This document shows, in pieces, positions 33,969-41,506 of a stretch of 64,000 bases of DNA; the first letter of the stretch is position 1; every line of letters begins with the position of its first letter. Both the position numbers and the translations under genes were made by a program. The stretch is from contig NZ_CP011774.1 of NCBI RefSeq assembly GCF_001412535.1, positions 1,173,501 through 1,237,500 of the forward strand, read 5' to 3'. The DNA comes from Limnohabitans sp. 63ED37-2 (lineage in GTDB: Bacteria; Pseudomonadota; Gammaproteobacteria; Burkholderiales; Burkholderiaceae_C). The notes beneath the pieces were generated by a model. It worked only from the letters and a program-made list of their open reading frames with translations. It searched no databases and had not been told where the DNA came from.

Positions 33969-34682
33969 TTATTCAGCGGCGCCAATCGTGAGCGTTATCT
34001 CGGCCACGCCTTCAACCCGCCCCGTGATTTTGTCACCACTCACCACCGCGCCCACGCCTTCGGGCGTGCCGGTGTAAATCAAGTCGCCGGGCTGAAGGTG
34101 GTAGTAGGTGGACAGGTCGACGATGATTTCGCGGATGTTCCAGATCAGCTTGTCCACGTTGGACGACTGCTTGGTTTGGCCGTTCACCTCCAAAGCAATC
34201 GCGCCGTTTTCGATCACCACGCCGGGCATGGGCACGATCTCGGAGCAGACCGAGCCTTGCTCGATGTCTTTGCCCGTGTCCCAAGGGCGGCCCTTGTCAC
34301 GCGCCACCAATTGCAGGTCGCGGCGGGTCATGTCCAGGCCTGCGGCGTAGCCATAAACCAACTCGTGCGCCTGGGCTTCGCTCACCCGAAAACCAGCTTT
34401 GCCAATGGCCAACACCAGCTCCATTTCGAAGTGGTAATTGTTGGTGCGGGGTGGGTAGGCCACCACGGCAACATGGTTCACGCCGCTTTCCACCAAGGTC
34501 TGGGGCGACTTGGTGAAGTAAAACGCTTGCTCTACGGTCTTATCAACAGGACGCCCCATTTCGATGGCATGTGCATGGTAATTGCGGCCCACACAAAAGA
34601 TGCGGTTGACGGGGAAGCGCTCGGCCCGGCCACGGATGGGCAAGGAGGGGACTTCGGGAGGCGAGAAGATGTAAGTGGTCAT
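33969..34682 (-). CDS. Fumarylpyruvate hydrolase (FAH family)
   Basis: 237 residues, standard for the small FAH-fold hydrolases such as NagK. It splits fumarylpyruvate into fumarate and pyruvate. Motifs: FCVGRNYHAHAIEMG near the N-terminus, the metal-binding FEMELVLAIGK (two acidic residues), YGYAAGLDMTRRDLQ, and GDLIYTGTPEGVGAV near the C-terminus. The ATG at 34682 gives the family start, while an in-frame codon at 34739 lies within the upstream repeat region. It is separated from the dioxygenase gene by a 112-base gap containing a REP-like pair. Confidence 0.92.
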   Translation of the reverse strand: MTTYIFSPPEVPSLPIRGRAERFPVNRIFCVGRNYHAHAIEMGRPVDKTVEQAFYFTKSPQTLVESGVNHVAVVAYPPRTNNYHFEMELVLAIGKAGFRVSEAQAHELVYGYAAGLDMTRRDLQLVARDKGRPWDTGKDIEQGSVCSEIVPMPGVVIENGAIALEVNGQTKQSSNVDKLIWNIREIIVDLSTYYHLQPGDLIYTGTPEGVGAVVSGDKITGRVEGVAEITLTIGAAE

Positions 34683-34711
34683 GGGGTCGTTCAGAGAGTG
34701 AAAGATTTTTG

Positions 34712-34783
34712 TGTAGCAGCCCGCCTGCTGGCGATTCAAGCGCTTGCGGTCCGCAGACCATCGCTTGCAGGCAAGCGCCTACA
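34712..34783. repeat. REP-type inverted pair inside the gentisate operon
   Basis: Two 24-base modules face each other: 34712-34735 (starts TGTAGCAGCCCGCC, ends GGCGAT) and 34760-34783 on the other strand (starts TGTAGGCGCTTGCC, ends AGCGAT). They share the frame TGTAG..GC..GCCTGC..GCGAT. The spacer holds a further small palindrome, TGCGGTCCGCA. The whole can fold into one long hairpin in the mRNA between the dioxygenase and hydrolase genes. It resembles the Pseudomonas REP class that is mobilised by RAYT proteins. It is unrelated to the repeat at 4268 and 37232. Confidence 0.75.
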
Positions 34784-34794
34784 AATGCTGGGCA

Positions 34795-35832
34795 TCAGCC
34801 CCGGTTCTCGTACACACCCAGTTTGCGGTGCAGCGGCGATTCGTCGGCGATGAACACAAAAGCGGGCTTGTCCGCCAACAGGTTGGTCAAAGTCACCGCC
34901 TCGTAGCCAGGCGCGCAGCAGGTGTCGGCCTCAAGCAGGGTGAAGGTGCTGGCCACGATTTGTGCTTGCACCGCGCCTTCAATCACATGGAAGACCTGCG
35001 CGGGCGAGCGAGCGGGCAAACGCAGGCGCTGGCTGGGGCGCAGCATCAGGGCGTAAAAACCCAAAATGTTTTCCGCATCACCACCGGTTTCGGGGTTGGT
35101 GTAAGTGACTTGCACCTGCTCCAAATTGGCGTCATCCGAAGCCAGCGATTCGAGCGCGGCCTTGGCGTCTTTCCAGGCGTAACGCAGCATGGGGTAAGCC
35201 TTTTTGCTGCGCTCAAACACATGCGAGGGCACCACACCGCCACGGGCGTATTGCTTGTCGCCCTGGCCGGGCACCACGGTCTGGCGGTCGCCGTTGATGT
35301 GGTAACTGGCTTCCATGTAATAGACCAAGGGCAGGTCCAGCACGTCGAGCCAGATCACCGGCTCGGTGCCGTCGTGGCCGTGTTCGTGCCACAGGCCCGT
35401 GGGCGTCAGGATCAAGTCGCCCCGACTCATGGGGCATTTTTCGCCGTCCACCGTGGTCCAAGCGCCTTCGCCTTCCACCACCATGCGCACCGCGTTGGGC
35501 GTGTGGCGGTGGCTGGGGGCCCATTCGCCGGGCATGAGCAATTGCATGCCCAAATACATGGCTGCAGAAGCCTGCATTTTGTCGAGGCCATGCCCCGGGT
35601 TGGCCAGCACCAGCACGCGGCGTTCGGCTTTTTCAATTGGGGTCAACTCGCCCGCTTTGAGCAAGAGCGGCTTGATGTCTTGGTAAGCCCAGCACGTGGG
35701 CTGGGTTTGGCGCGTGGGCACTTTGGGGGGCAACACGCCGCGCAGGCTGGGCCATAAGGGCACCAGGTTCACCTTGCGCAGGTCTTGCACGTAGTCTGCG
35801 GGCAAGTCTTCGATGCGTCCGAGGTCGTTCAT
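34795..35832 (-). CDS. Gentisate 1,2-dioxygenase
   Basis: 345 residues of the bicupin gentisate dioxygenase family. It opens gentisate with Fe(II) and O2 to maleylpyruvate. The iron-binding histidines are in the first cupin: PSHRHTPNAVRMVVEGEG and, later, PTGLWHEHGHDG, with VIWLDVLDLPLVYYMEASY after it. A second, degenerate cupin lies in the C-terminal third (LRLPARSPAQVFHVIEG). The ATG at 35832 has AGGAGA seven bases upstream. It is downstream of the hydroxylase gene by 14 bases, and they are surely co-transcribed. Confidence 0.95.
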   Translation of the reverse strand: MNDLGRIEDLPADYVQDLRKVNLVPLWPSLRGVLPPKVPTRQTQPTCWAYQDIKPLLLKAGELTPIEKAERRVLVLANPGHGLDKMQASAAMYLGMQLLMPGEWAPSHRHTPNAVRMVVEGEGAWTTVDGEKCPMSRGDLILTPTGLWHEHGHDGTEPVIWLDVLDLPLVYYMEASYHINGDRQTVVPGQGDKQYARGGVVPSHVFERSKKAYPMLRYAWKDAKAALESLASDDANLEQVQVTYTNPETGGDAENILGFYALMLRPSQRLRLPARSPAQVFHVIEGAVQAQIVASTFTLLEADTCCAPGYEAVTLTNLLADKPAFVFIADESPLHRKLGVYENRG

Positions 35833-35846
35833 GGGGTGTCTCCTGT

Positions 35847-37061
35847 TTATGCCTTGTGTTGTGCGGTATCGAGGCAATTGCCCACGTTCCAGCCATACAG
35901 CCACTCCATCGCATCATAAAAGCGCTCGGGGCTGCGGCCGCGCCACAGGTCGTTGCGCACCAAGCGCTCCACACCTTTGGCGTGGTAAATGCGGCCCATC
36001 TCGCGGCTCGACAGCACGATGCGGGCCGTGCGGGCCACGCGGGCGCGTTGGTACATGTCCAAAGCTTTGGGCCAGTCGTTGTGGTGCGTGCGCAGGGCTT
36101 CGCCCAAAGTGACGGCGTCTTCCATGGCCATGCAGGCGCCTTGGGCCATGTACTGCGTGGTCGGGTGGGCCGCGTCACCCAGCAGGGTCACGCGGCCATA
36201 GGTCCACTGGCCAATCGGCTCGCGGTCGGCGGTGGCCCAGCGTTTCCAGGTCTTGGGCAGGTCGATCAGCTGGCGAGCTTTGGGGCAAATGCCCTGGAAG
36301 TAGCTTTGCACTTCTTCCTTACTGCCCTCGGTCACGCCCCATTCTTCTTGCTGGCGGCTGTGGAAGGTCACGACCACGTTGTACTGTTCGCCCCCACGCA
36401 GCGGGTAGTGCACCAGGTGGCAGTTGGGGCCCACCCAGATGGCGGCGGCGTTCCATTGCAGGTCTTGCGGAAAGTCTTTCTTGTCGACCACGGCGCGGTA
36501 CACCACATGGCCTGTGACGCGGGCCGGGTCGCCCACAAACTGCTCTCGCACCACCGATTTGACGCCATCGGCCCCGATGAGGGCGCAGCCCTTGAAAGCG
36601 TTGCCGTTTTGGTCCCACACGGTCACGCTGTAGTCGTCTTGCTCGATGCGCACCACACGCGTGCTGGTATGGAATTGGACCTGACCGGTCTCCTGCGCAC
36701 CTTCGAGCAAGGACAAATGCACATCGGCGCGGTGGATAACGGCATAAGGATTGCCAAAGCGTTGGCGAAACTTTTCATCGGTGGGGATCTTGCCCACTTG
36801 GTACTCGTCAATCGCGTCGTGCATCACCATGAAGTCGGTGTAAACGGCACGGCCACGGGCTTTCTCACCGACGCCCAAAGCGTCAAACGCATGAAACCCG
36901 TTCGGTCCAATTTGGATGCCCGCGCCGATCTCGCCGATCTCGGGAGCTTGTTCCAGCACGGTGACGGCAAATCCCTGGCGTACCAAAGCCAGGGCTGCGG
37001 CCAGGCCGCCAATGCCACCGCCAGCGACGATGACGGGGAGTTGAGACGATGCAGTGCTCAT
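35847..37061 (-). CDS. FAD-dependent 3-hydroxybenzoate 6-monooxygenase (salicylate hydroxylase-like)
   Basis: 404 residues of the group A flavoprotein hydroxylases. The dinucleotide motif VIVAGGGIGGLAAALAL is at residues 10-26, the DG motif ALIGADGVKS is near 165 and the FAD-ribityl motif TLLGDAAHP is near 290. It probably hydroxylates 3-hydroxybenzoate at position 6 to gentisate with NADH, since the genes for gentisate breakdown follow directly; salicylate 5-hydroxylation is done by another enzyme class. The ATG at 37061 has GGAGCC before it. An operator-like palindrome lies 40 bases upstream. Confidence 0.88.
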   Translation of the reverse strand: MSTASSQLPVIVAGGGIGGLAAALALVRQGFAVTVLEQAPEIGEIGAGIQIGPNGFHAFDALGVGEKARGRAVYTDFMVMHDAIDEYQVGKIPTDEKFRQRFGNPYAVIHRADVHLSLLEGAQETGQVQFHTSTRVVRIEQDDYSVTVWDQNGNAFKGCALIGADGVKSVVREQFVGDPARVTGHVVYRAVVDKKDFPQDLQWNAAAIWVGPNCHLVHYPLRGGEQYNVVVTFHSRQQEEWGVTEGSKEEVQSYFQGICPKARQLIDLPKTWKRWATADREPIGQWTYGRVTLLGDAAHPTTQYMAQGACMAMEDAVTLGEALRTHHNDWPKALDMYQRARVARTARIVLSSREMGRIYHAKGVERLVRNDLWRGRSPERFYDAMEWLYGWNVGNCLDTAQHKA

Positions 37062-37100
37062 GGAGGCTCCAGCCAATGATGTTGAAAAGATGATGAGATT

Positions 37101-37114
37101 ATATGCATACATAT
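37101..37114. promoter_or_regulatory. Palindrome upstream of the gentisate operon, MarR-like operator candidate
   Basis: ATATGCATACATAT is a 14-base inverted repeat with one mismatched pair near the centre, 40 bases upstream of the hydroxylase start. MarR-family repressors of hydroxybenzoate operons often bind such AT-rich palindromes. No regulator gene for this operon is in the window. Confidence 0.45.
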
Positions 37115-37176
37115 TAATTTTGAAAAGCCCATTGAGATTCACTGATAGCGATGTGCTGTAAACCGACTAGAATTTC

Positions 37177-37192
37177 CCGACCGCCCGGTTGG
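37177..37192. promoter_or_regulatory. PaaR-like operator before paaZ
   Basis: CCGACCGCCCGGTTGG follows the symmetrical pattern CC-N-ACCG-NN-CGGT-N-GG. TetR-family PaaR proteins of betaproteobacteria bind ACCG/CGGT palindromes of this kind before phenylacetate genes. It lies 131 bases upstream of the paaZ start and beyond the REP-like repeat. Confidence 0.6.
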
Positions 37193-37231
37193 TTAATGCA
37201 TTGGCATCGCTAGGACTTGGGCATTTATTCC

Positions 37232-37294
37232 GTCATCGCGAGGTGCGAAGCGACGTGGCGATCCATGGATTGCCGTGCTTCGCTCGCAATGACA
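37232..37294. repeat. REP-like inverted pair, copy 2 (modules B then A, tail to tail)
   Basis: Module B (37232-37265) and module A (37267-37294) are the same two units found at 4268-4337 but in reverse order, meeting at GGCGATCCATGGATTGCC. Base differences between copies are few (for example GCGCAG against GCGAAG in B). It lies in the leader of paaZ, 29 bases before its ATG, so its hairpin would sit near the ribosome site AAAGGAAG. Confidence 0.8.
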
Positions 37295-37323
37295 CCCTCT
37301 TGGTTTATTAAAGGAAGCACCCC

Positions 37324-39369
37324 ATGTCCCAAGTCCTGCAAAGTTTCATCGGTGGCCAATGGATCGGCCAGCAAGGCGCACAAAACCTGCGCAGCGCCAT
37401 CAACGGTGCCACGGTATTCCAAACCCATGCCGAGGCCATCGATTTTGGTGACGCGGTGAACTACGCCCGCACCGTGGGCCTGCCCAATTTGCTGAAACTC
37501 GATTTTCAAGAACGCGCCCAGCGCCTGAAGGCCTTGGCCAAATACTTGGGTGAGCACAAAGAGCAGCTGTACGCCATTTCGGCCCACACGGGCGCGACAC
37601 GCGCTGACAGCTGGGTGGACATCGAAGGCGGCGCAGGCACTTTGTTTGCCTATTCCAGCATGGGCAGCAACGAGCTGCCCAGCGGCAACTTGATCCACGA
37701 AGGCCCGGCCTTTCCCTTGGGCAAAAAAGGCGGCTTTGCGGGCACACACATCCTGGTGCCACGCGGCGGCATCGCGGTGCACATCAATGCGTTCAACTTT
37801 CCCATCTGGGGCTTGCTCGAAAAGTTCGCGCCCAGCTTTTTGGCGGGCATGCCTTGTATTGGCAAACCCGCCTCGTCCACCAGCTACTTGACCGAAGCCA
37901 TGGTGCGCCTGGTGGAGCAATCGGGCATCTTGCCCGCAGGCGCTTTGCAGCTGGTGATCGGCTCCACGGGTGACCTGTTGGACCGCCTGAACGGCCAGGA
38001 CGTGGTGACCTTCACCGGTTCGGCCGACACCGCCGCGATGCTGCGTGTGCACCCCAATGTGGTCAAACACAGCATTCCGTTCAACGCCGAAGCCGATTCG
38101 CTCAACTGCGCCATCCTCGCGCCCGATGTCTCGCCCGATGACGAAGAGTTTGATTTGTTCGTGAAAGAAGTCGCTCGCGAGATGACCGTCAAGGCGGGTC
38201 AGAAATGCACGGCCATCCGCCGCGCCATCGTGCCGCGCCAGCACCTCGATGCTGTCGCCGAAAAGCTCAAGGCCCGTCTGGCCAAAGTGGTGGTGGGCGA
38301 CCCATCTGTTGAAGGCGTGAAGATGGGCGCACTGGCCTCGCATGCGCAGCAAGCCGACGTGGCCGAGCGTGTGGCCCTGCTGCGTCAAAGTGCCGAACTG
38401 GTGTTTGGTGGCGGTGCCGATTTCAAACCCGTGGGGCAGGGCGTGGAGGGCGGTGCTTTCTTCCAGCCCACGCTGCTGCTGTGCCAAAAGCCTTTGTACA
38501 CCGACAGCGTGCACGACGTGGAAGCCTTTGGCCCCGTGAGCACGCTCATGCCTTACGACGGCATTGACGAAGCCCTCCAACTGGCCGCACGCGGTCAGGG
38601 CAGCTTGGTCGGCACACTGGTCACCAAAGACCCGCAGATTGCGGCCCGCATGATCCCGGTGGCGGCGGCTTTGCATGGCCGTCTGCACATCCTCGATCGC
38701 GAAGCCGCTGTCGAATCGACGGGTCACGGCTCGCCGCTGCCATCGCTCAAGCACGGTGGTCCGGGCCGTGCCGGGGGCGGTGAAGAACTCGGTGGCATCC
38801 GCGCCGTCAAACACCTGATGCAGCGCACCGCGCTGCAAGGCTCGCCCACCATGATCGCCGCCGTCACAGGCGAGTACATGCGGGGTGCCAAGCTGATCGA
38901 GACCGAGGTTCACCCCTTCCGCCGCTACTTTGAAGAGTTGCAGATTGGCGAGAGCCTGCTCACCCACCGCCGCACAGTGGGCGAGGCCGATATCGTGGCC
39001 TTTGGTGGTTTGTCGGGTGACTATTTCTACATGCACTTCGACGAGATCGCTGCCAAAGATTCGCCCTTTGGCAAGCGTATTGCACACGGCTACTTTGTGT
39101 TGTCGGCGGCAGCGGGTTTGTTTGTCTCGCCCGCGCCCGGCCCGGTGCTGGCCAATTACGGTTTGGATACCCTGCGCTTCGTCAAGCCCGTGGGCATTGG
39201 CGACACCATCCAGGCCCGCCTGACCGCCAAGCGCAAGATCGACCGCAACAAGAAAGACGCCAACGGCGTGGGCCAGGGCGTGGTCGCTTGGGATGTGGAG
39301 GTGACCAACCAATTGGGCGAGGTCGTGGCCAGCTACGACATCTTGACGCTGGTGGCCAAGAAGGGCTGA
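37324..39369 (+). CDS. paaZ: PaaZ: oxepin-CoA hydrolase / 3-oxo-5,6-dehydrosuberyl-CoA semialdehyde dehydrogenase
   Basis: 681 residues, the length of the bifunctional PaaZ of aerobic phenylacetate breakdown. The N-terminal aldehyde dehydrogenase domain (about 1-520) has [11 protein letters not shown] in the nucleotide site, Glu in NAEADSLN and the nucleophile Cys295 in [13 protein letters not shown]. The C-terminal MaoC-like hydratase domain (about 540-681) has [16 protein letters not shown] and [10 protein letters not shown] with the Asp/His pair that opens the oxepin ring. AAAGGAAG precedes the start. The rest of the paa genes are not in the window, so paaZ stands apart from its pathway but behind a PaaR-like operator. 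Confidence 0.96.
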   Translation: MSQVLQSFIGGQWIGQQGAQNLRSAINGATVFQTHAEAIDFGDAVNYARTVGLPNLLKLDFQERAQRLKALAKYLGEHKEQLYAISAHTGATRADSWVDIEGGAGTLFAYSSMGSNELPSGNLIHEGPAFPLGKKGGFAGTHILVPRGGIAVHINAFNFPIWGLLEKFAPSFLAGMPCIGKPASSTSYLTEAMVRLVEQSGILPAGALQLVIGSTGDLLDRLNGQDVVTFTGSADTAAMLRVHPNVVKHSIPFNAEADSLNCAILAPDVSPDDEEFDLFVKEVAREMTVKAGQKCTAIRRAIVPRQHLDAVAEKLKARLAKVVVGDPSVEGVKMGALASHAQQADVAERVALLRQSAELVFGGGADFKPVGQGVEGGAFFQPTLLLCQKPLYTDSVHDVEAFGPVSTLMPYDGIDEALQLAARGQGSLVGTLVTKDPQIAARMIPVAAALHGRLHILDREAAVESTGHGSPLPSLKHGGPGRAGGGEELGGIRAVKHLMQRTALQGSPTMIAAVTGEYMRGAKLIETEVHPFRRYFEELQIGESLLTHRRTVGEADIVAFGGLSGDYFYMHFDEIAAKDSPFGKRIAHGYFVLSAAAGLFVSPAPGPVLANYGLDTLRFVKPVGIGDTIQARLTAKRKIDRNKKDANGVGQGVVAWDVEVTNQLGEVVASYDILTLVAKKG

Positions 39370-39483
39370 ACGGGCTTGGCACTGCATTCTTGGGGCATCC
39401 GCACCGAGGGGGTGACATGAGCAGAGTGGGCGCTTGGCCTACTGCTTGGGCCATGCTGCGTCCGTTGCGGTGAAAATGACCGC

Positions 39484-40098
39484 ATGAACTTCTACGACCA
39501 ACACGTTCTGCCCTACCTCATCGACTTCGCCTGCGGTCTGCCCATGGTGCAGGCGCAGCGCCGCCAGCTGGTGCCCCATGCGCAGGGCAGGGTGTTGGAG
39601 ATTGGCATGGGCACAGGCCGTAATCTGGCGTTTTACGACCGCAGCCGCGTGACACGCTTGGTGGGCGTGGACCCGGCCATGCAGATGCACCGCCTAGCCC
39701 AAAAGCGCAGCCAAAAGGCAGGCATCGCAGTCGAGCTGATGGGCCTGTCGGCCGAGCAACTGCCCACGGCCGATGCCAGCTTTGATACGGTGGTCTGCAC
39801 CTACACCCTGTGCAGTATTCCGGATGCGTTGCAGGCCCTGCGCGAGATGCGCCGGGTGTTGGTGCCGGGTGGCCAGCTCTTGTTTTGCGAACATGGCCGT
39901 GCCCCTGATGCGGGTGTGCGCCGCTGGCAAGAGCGGCTGCAGCCGCTGTGGGGGCCATTGGCCGGGGGGTGTCAGTTGGGGCGTGACATTCCGGCTTTGC
40001 TGTTGGAGGCCGGTTTTCAGGCCGATACCCAATCGGCTTATCTGGCGGGTCCGAGACCCATGACTTTTCATTATTGGGGTCAAGCACAATCGGCTTGA
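39484..40098 (+). CDS. Class I SAM-dependent methyltransferase
   Basis: 204 residues. The SAM-binding motif VLEIGMGTGRNLAFY is at about 38-52, followed by GVDPAMQM (acidic end of strand 2) and FDTVVCTYTLCSIPD (motif 4 region). The late VLVPGGQLLFCEHGRAPD motif is typical of the UbiE/COQ5-like Methyltransf_11 group. The substrate is unknown. It stands alone, 114 bases after paaZ with no visible terminator, and 27 bases before the YkgJ gene. Confidence 0.9.
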   Translation: MNFYDQHVLPYLIDFACGLPMVQAQRRQLVPHAQGRVLEIGMGTGRNLAFYDRSRVTRLVGVDPAMQMHRLAQKRSQKAGIAVELMGLSAEQLPTADASFDTVVCTYTLCSIPDALQALREMRRVLVPGGQLLFCEHGRAPDAGVRRWQERLQPLWGPLAGGCQLGRDIPALLLEAGFQADTQSAYLAGPRPMTFHYWGQAQSA

Positions 40099-40125
40099 GC
40101 GAACACATCCGGGATAATCCGCCCC

Positions 40126-40530
40126 ATGAGATCTCCCATTGCCGTTGTGGACGTTGACCGTTGCGAAACTTGGACCCGTTACAAAAACGGTTTGTGCGAC
40201 ACCTGCGCCGCCAACTGCTGCACGATGCCGGTCGAGGTCAAGCTGGCCGACTTGGTGCGCCTCGAATTGGTCGACCCGTTTGAGGCCGAGCACGAGGACC
40301 CCAAACAGATCGCCAAGCGCCTGACCAAGGCTGGGTTGATCGAGCATTTCAACTTCAAGAACAGCATCTTCAGCTTGGCGCGTCGTGCCAGTGGTGACTG
40401 CCAGTTTCTGGATGCCAAGACACGCCGATGCACGGTGTACGACAAGCGACCCAACACCTGCCGCCTGCATCCGCAAGTGGGGCCTCGGCCTAACCATTGT
40501 CCTTACGGCAACAAAGCGCAATCGCGTTGA
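40126..40530 (+). CDS. YkgJ-family cysteine cluster protein
   Basis: 134 residues with the YkgJ cysteine pattern: CDTCAANCC near residues 24-32, CQFLDAKTRRCTVYDKRPNTCRLHP around 90-115 and a last Cys in NHCPYG. These eight or so cysteines are thought to bind zinc or an iron-sulfur centre. The function of the family is not firmly known. The next gene starts three bases after its stop, so the two are co-transcribed. Confidence 0.9.
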   Translation: MRSPIAVVDVDRCETWTRYKNGLCDTCAANCCTMPVEVKLADLVRLELVDPFEAEHEDPKQIAKRLTKAGLIEHFNFKNSIFSLARRASGDCQFLDAKTRRCTVYDKRPNTCRLHPQVGPRPNHCPYGNKAQSR

Positions 40531-40533
40531 GTG

Positions 40534-41340
40534 ATGACAACCCGCACAGGGCATCACGCTGAATTCACATCGCCCGACCAGCACAGGTTCCGGGCATTTG
40601 TGGCGCACCCACCCGGCCGACCAAAAGGCGCCCTGGTTCTTTTGCATGAGATGGATGCCAGATCGCCACACCGCGTTCATTCCCATGCCCAGGCCAACCT
40701 GATGCCAGGCTTGAGTCAACGCATTCGGGCCTTGGCCCAAGAGCACGCGGCCAGAGGCTATTTGGTGCTGGCGCCTTCGTTGTTTGGCCGCGGTCGGCCA
40801 GGGCATGACCACGGGTACAAATACCAGATGGCTTTTTTTGGAAAGGAATTGGTGATGCCCCTGCAGACGGTGGATTCAAGCCGCTCTATGCAGGATGTCC
40901 AGACCATGGTGACTTGGGCCCAAGGCCAGGTGGCGCAGGGCAATGTGGGCATCCTGGGTTTTTGTTGGGGCGGCTTGCTTGCCTGGCAAGCCGCTTGCAC
41001 CTTGCCGCAAGTTTTTGCGGCGGCTTCGTTTTATGGGGGAGGGATCACCGACCCAGAGGTGCGCGGATTGCGACCCATGTGTCCTGTGCTCGTTCATTTG
41101 CCGTCCCAAGGCGAGCGGATGACCCACGAATCCATGGATGCGTTTGTCGCCGTGCAGCGCGATCACTTTCCGGCCCACGGTTTGGTCAGGCCTGGTCAAA
41201 AAGTGCCGATGGTGCAAATCGAGCGCTACGACGCCGCTTATGGGTTTGACCATGCCGCGAGTCGGCAGCACGATCCCCTGGCTTCGCAAGTGGCAAGGGG
41301 GAAGACGGGCGACTTTTTTGCCAAATACCTGTTGACTTAG
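40534..41340 (+). CDS. Dienelactone hydrolase-family protein
   Basis: 268 residues with the alpha/beta hydrolase fold. The nucleophile is Cys144 in GFCWGG, the cysteine variant typical of dienelactone hydrolases, with Asp in AYGFDHAASRQHD and a nearby His completing the triad. LVLLHEMDARSPH replaces the common VVVIQEWWGLN motif, so the substrate pocket differs. ATG at 40534 follows a GTG at 40531 that could also serve as a start. It may hydrolyse a lactone from aromatic degradation, but no ring-cleavage gene adjoins it. Confidence 0.85.
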   Translation: MTTRTGHHAEFTSPDQHRFRAFVAHPPGRPKGALVLLHEMDARSPHRVHSHAQANLMPGLSQRIRALAQEHAARGYLVLAPSLFGRGRPGHDHGYKYQMAFFGKELVMPLQTVDSSRSMQDVQTMVTWAQGQVAQGNVGILGFCWGGLLAWQAACTLPQVFAAASFYGGGITDPEVRGLRPMCPVLVHLPSQGERMTHESMDAFVAVQRDHFPAHGLVRPGQKVPMVQIERYDAAYGFDHAASRQHDPLASQVARGKTGDFFAKYLLT

Positions 41341-41454
41341 GGATTGCAAAGCCTGCTTAGGGTTTCAGACGAAGTGATCGCGCCCAAGCCAGAATTGCGG
41401 CAATGAACCACACCGAGTTGGGGTGCTTTCACAACATTCAAATGCATTTTCACT

Positions 41455-41470
41455 ATTAATAATTATTAAT
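41455..41470. promoter_or_regulatory. 16-bp AT-rich perfect palindrome upstream of HD-domain gene
   Basis: ATTAATAATTATTAAT is a perfect inverted repeat 36 bases before the ATG at 41507, in the only strongly AT-rich stretch (about 41430-41500) of this neighbourhood. It may overlap the promoter. The remaining part of 41341-41506 shows nothing else. Confidence 0.45.
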
Positions 41471-41506
41471 ATGTAAAATGTCCAAAGTTAAATAACCAAC
41501 AAAATC

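Noticed and set aside
37225..39387. Very long reverse-strand open reading (about 720 codons) opposite paaZ
   Set aside because: It mirrors the high-GC codon pattern of paaZ, has a His/Gly/Val-rich composition without domains and no ribosome site. The forward frame encodes an intact PaaZ.
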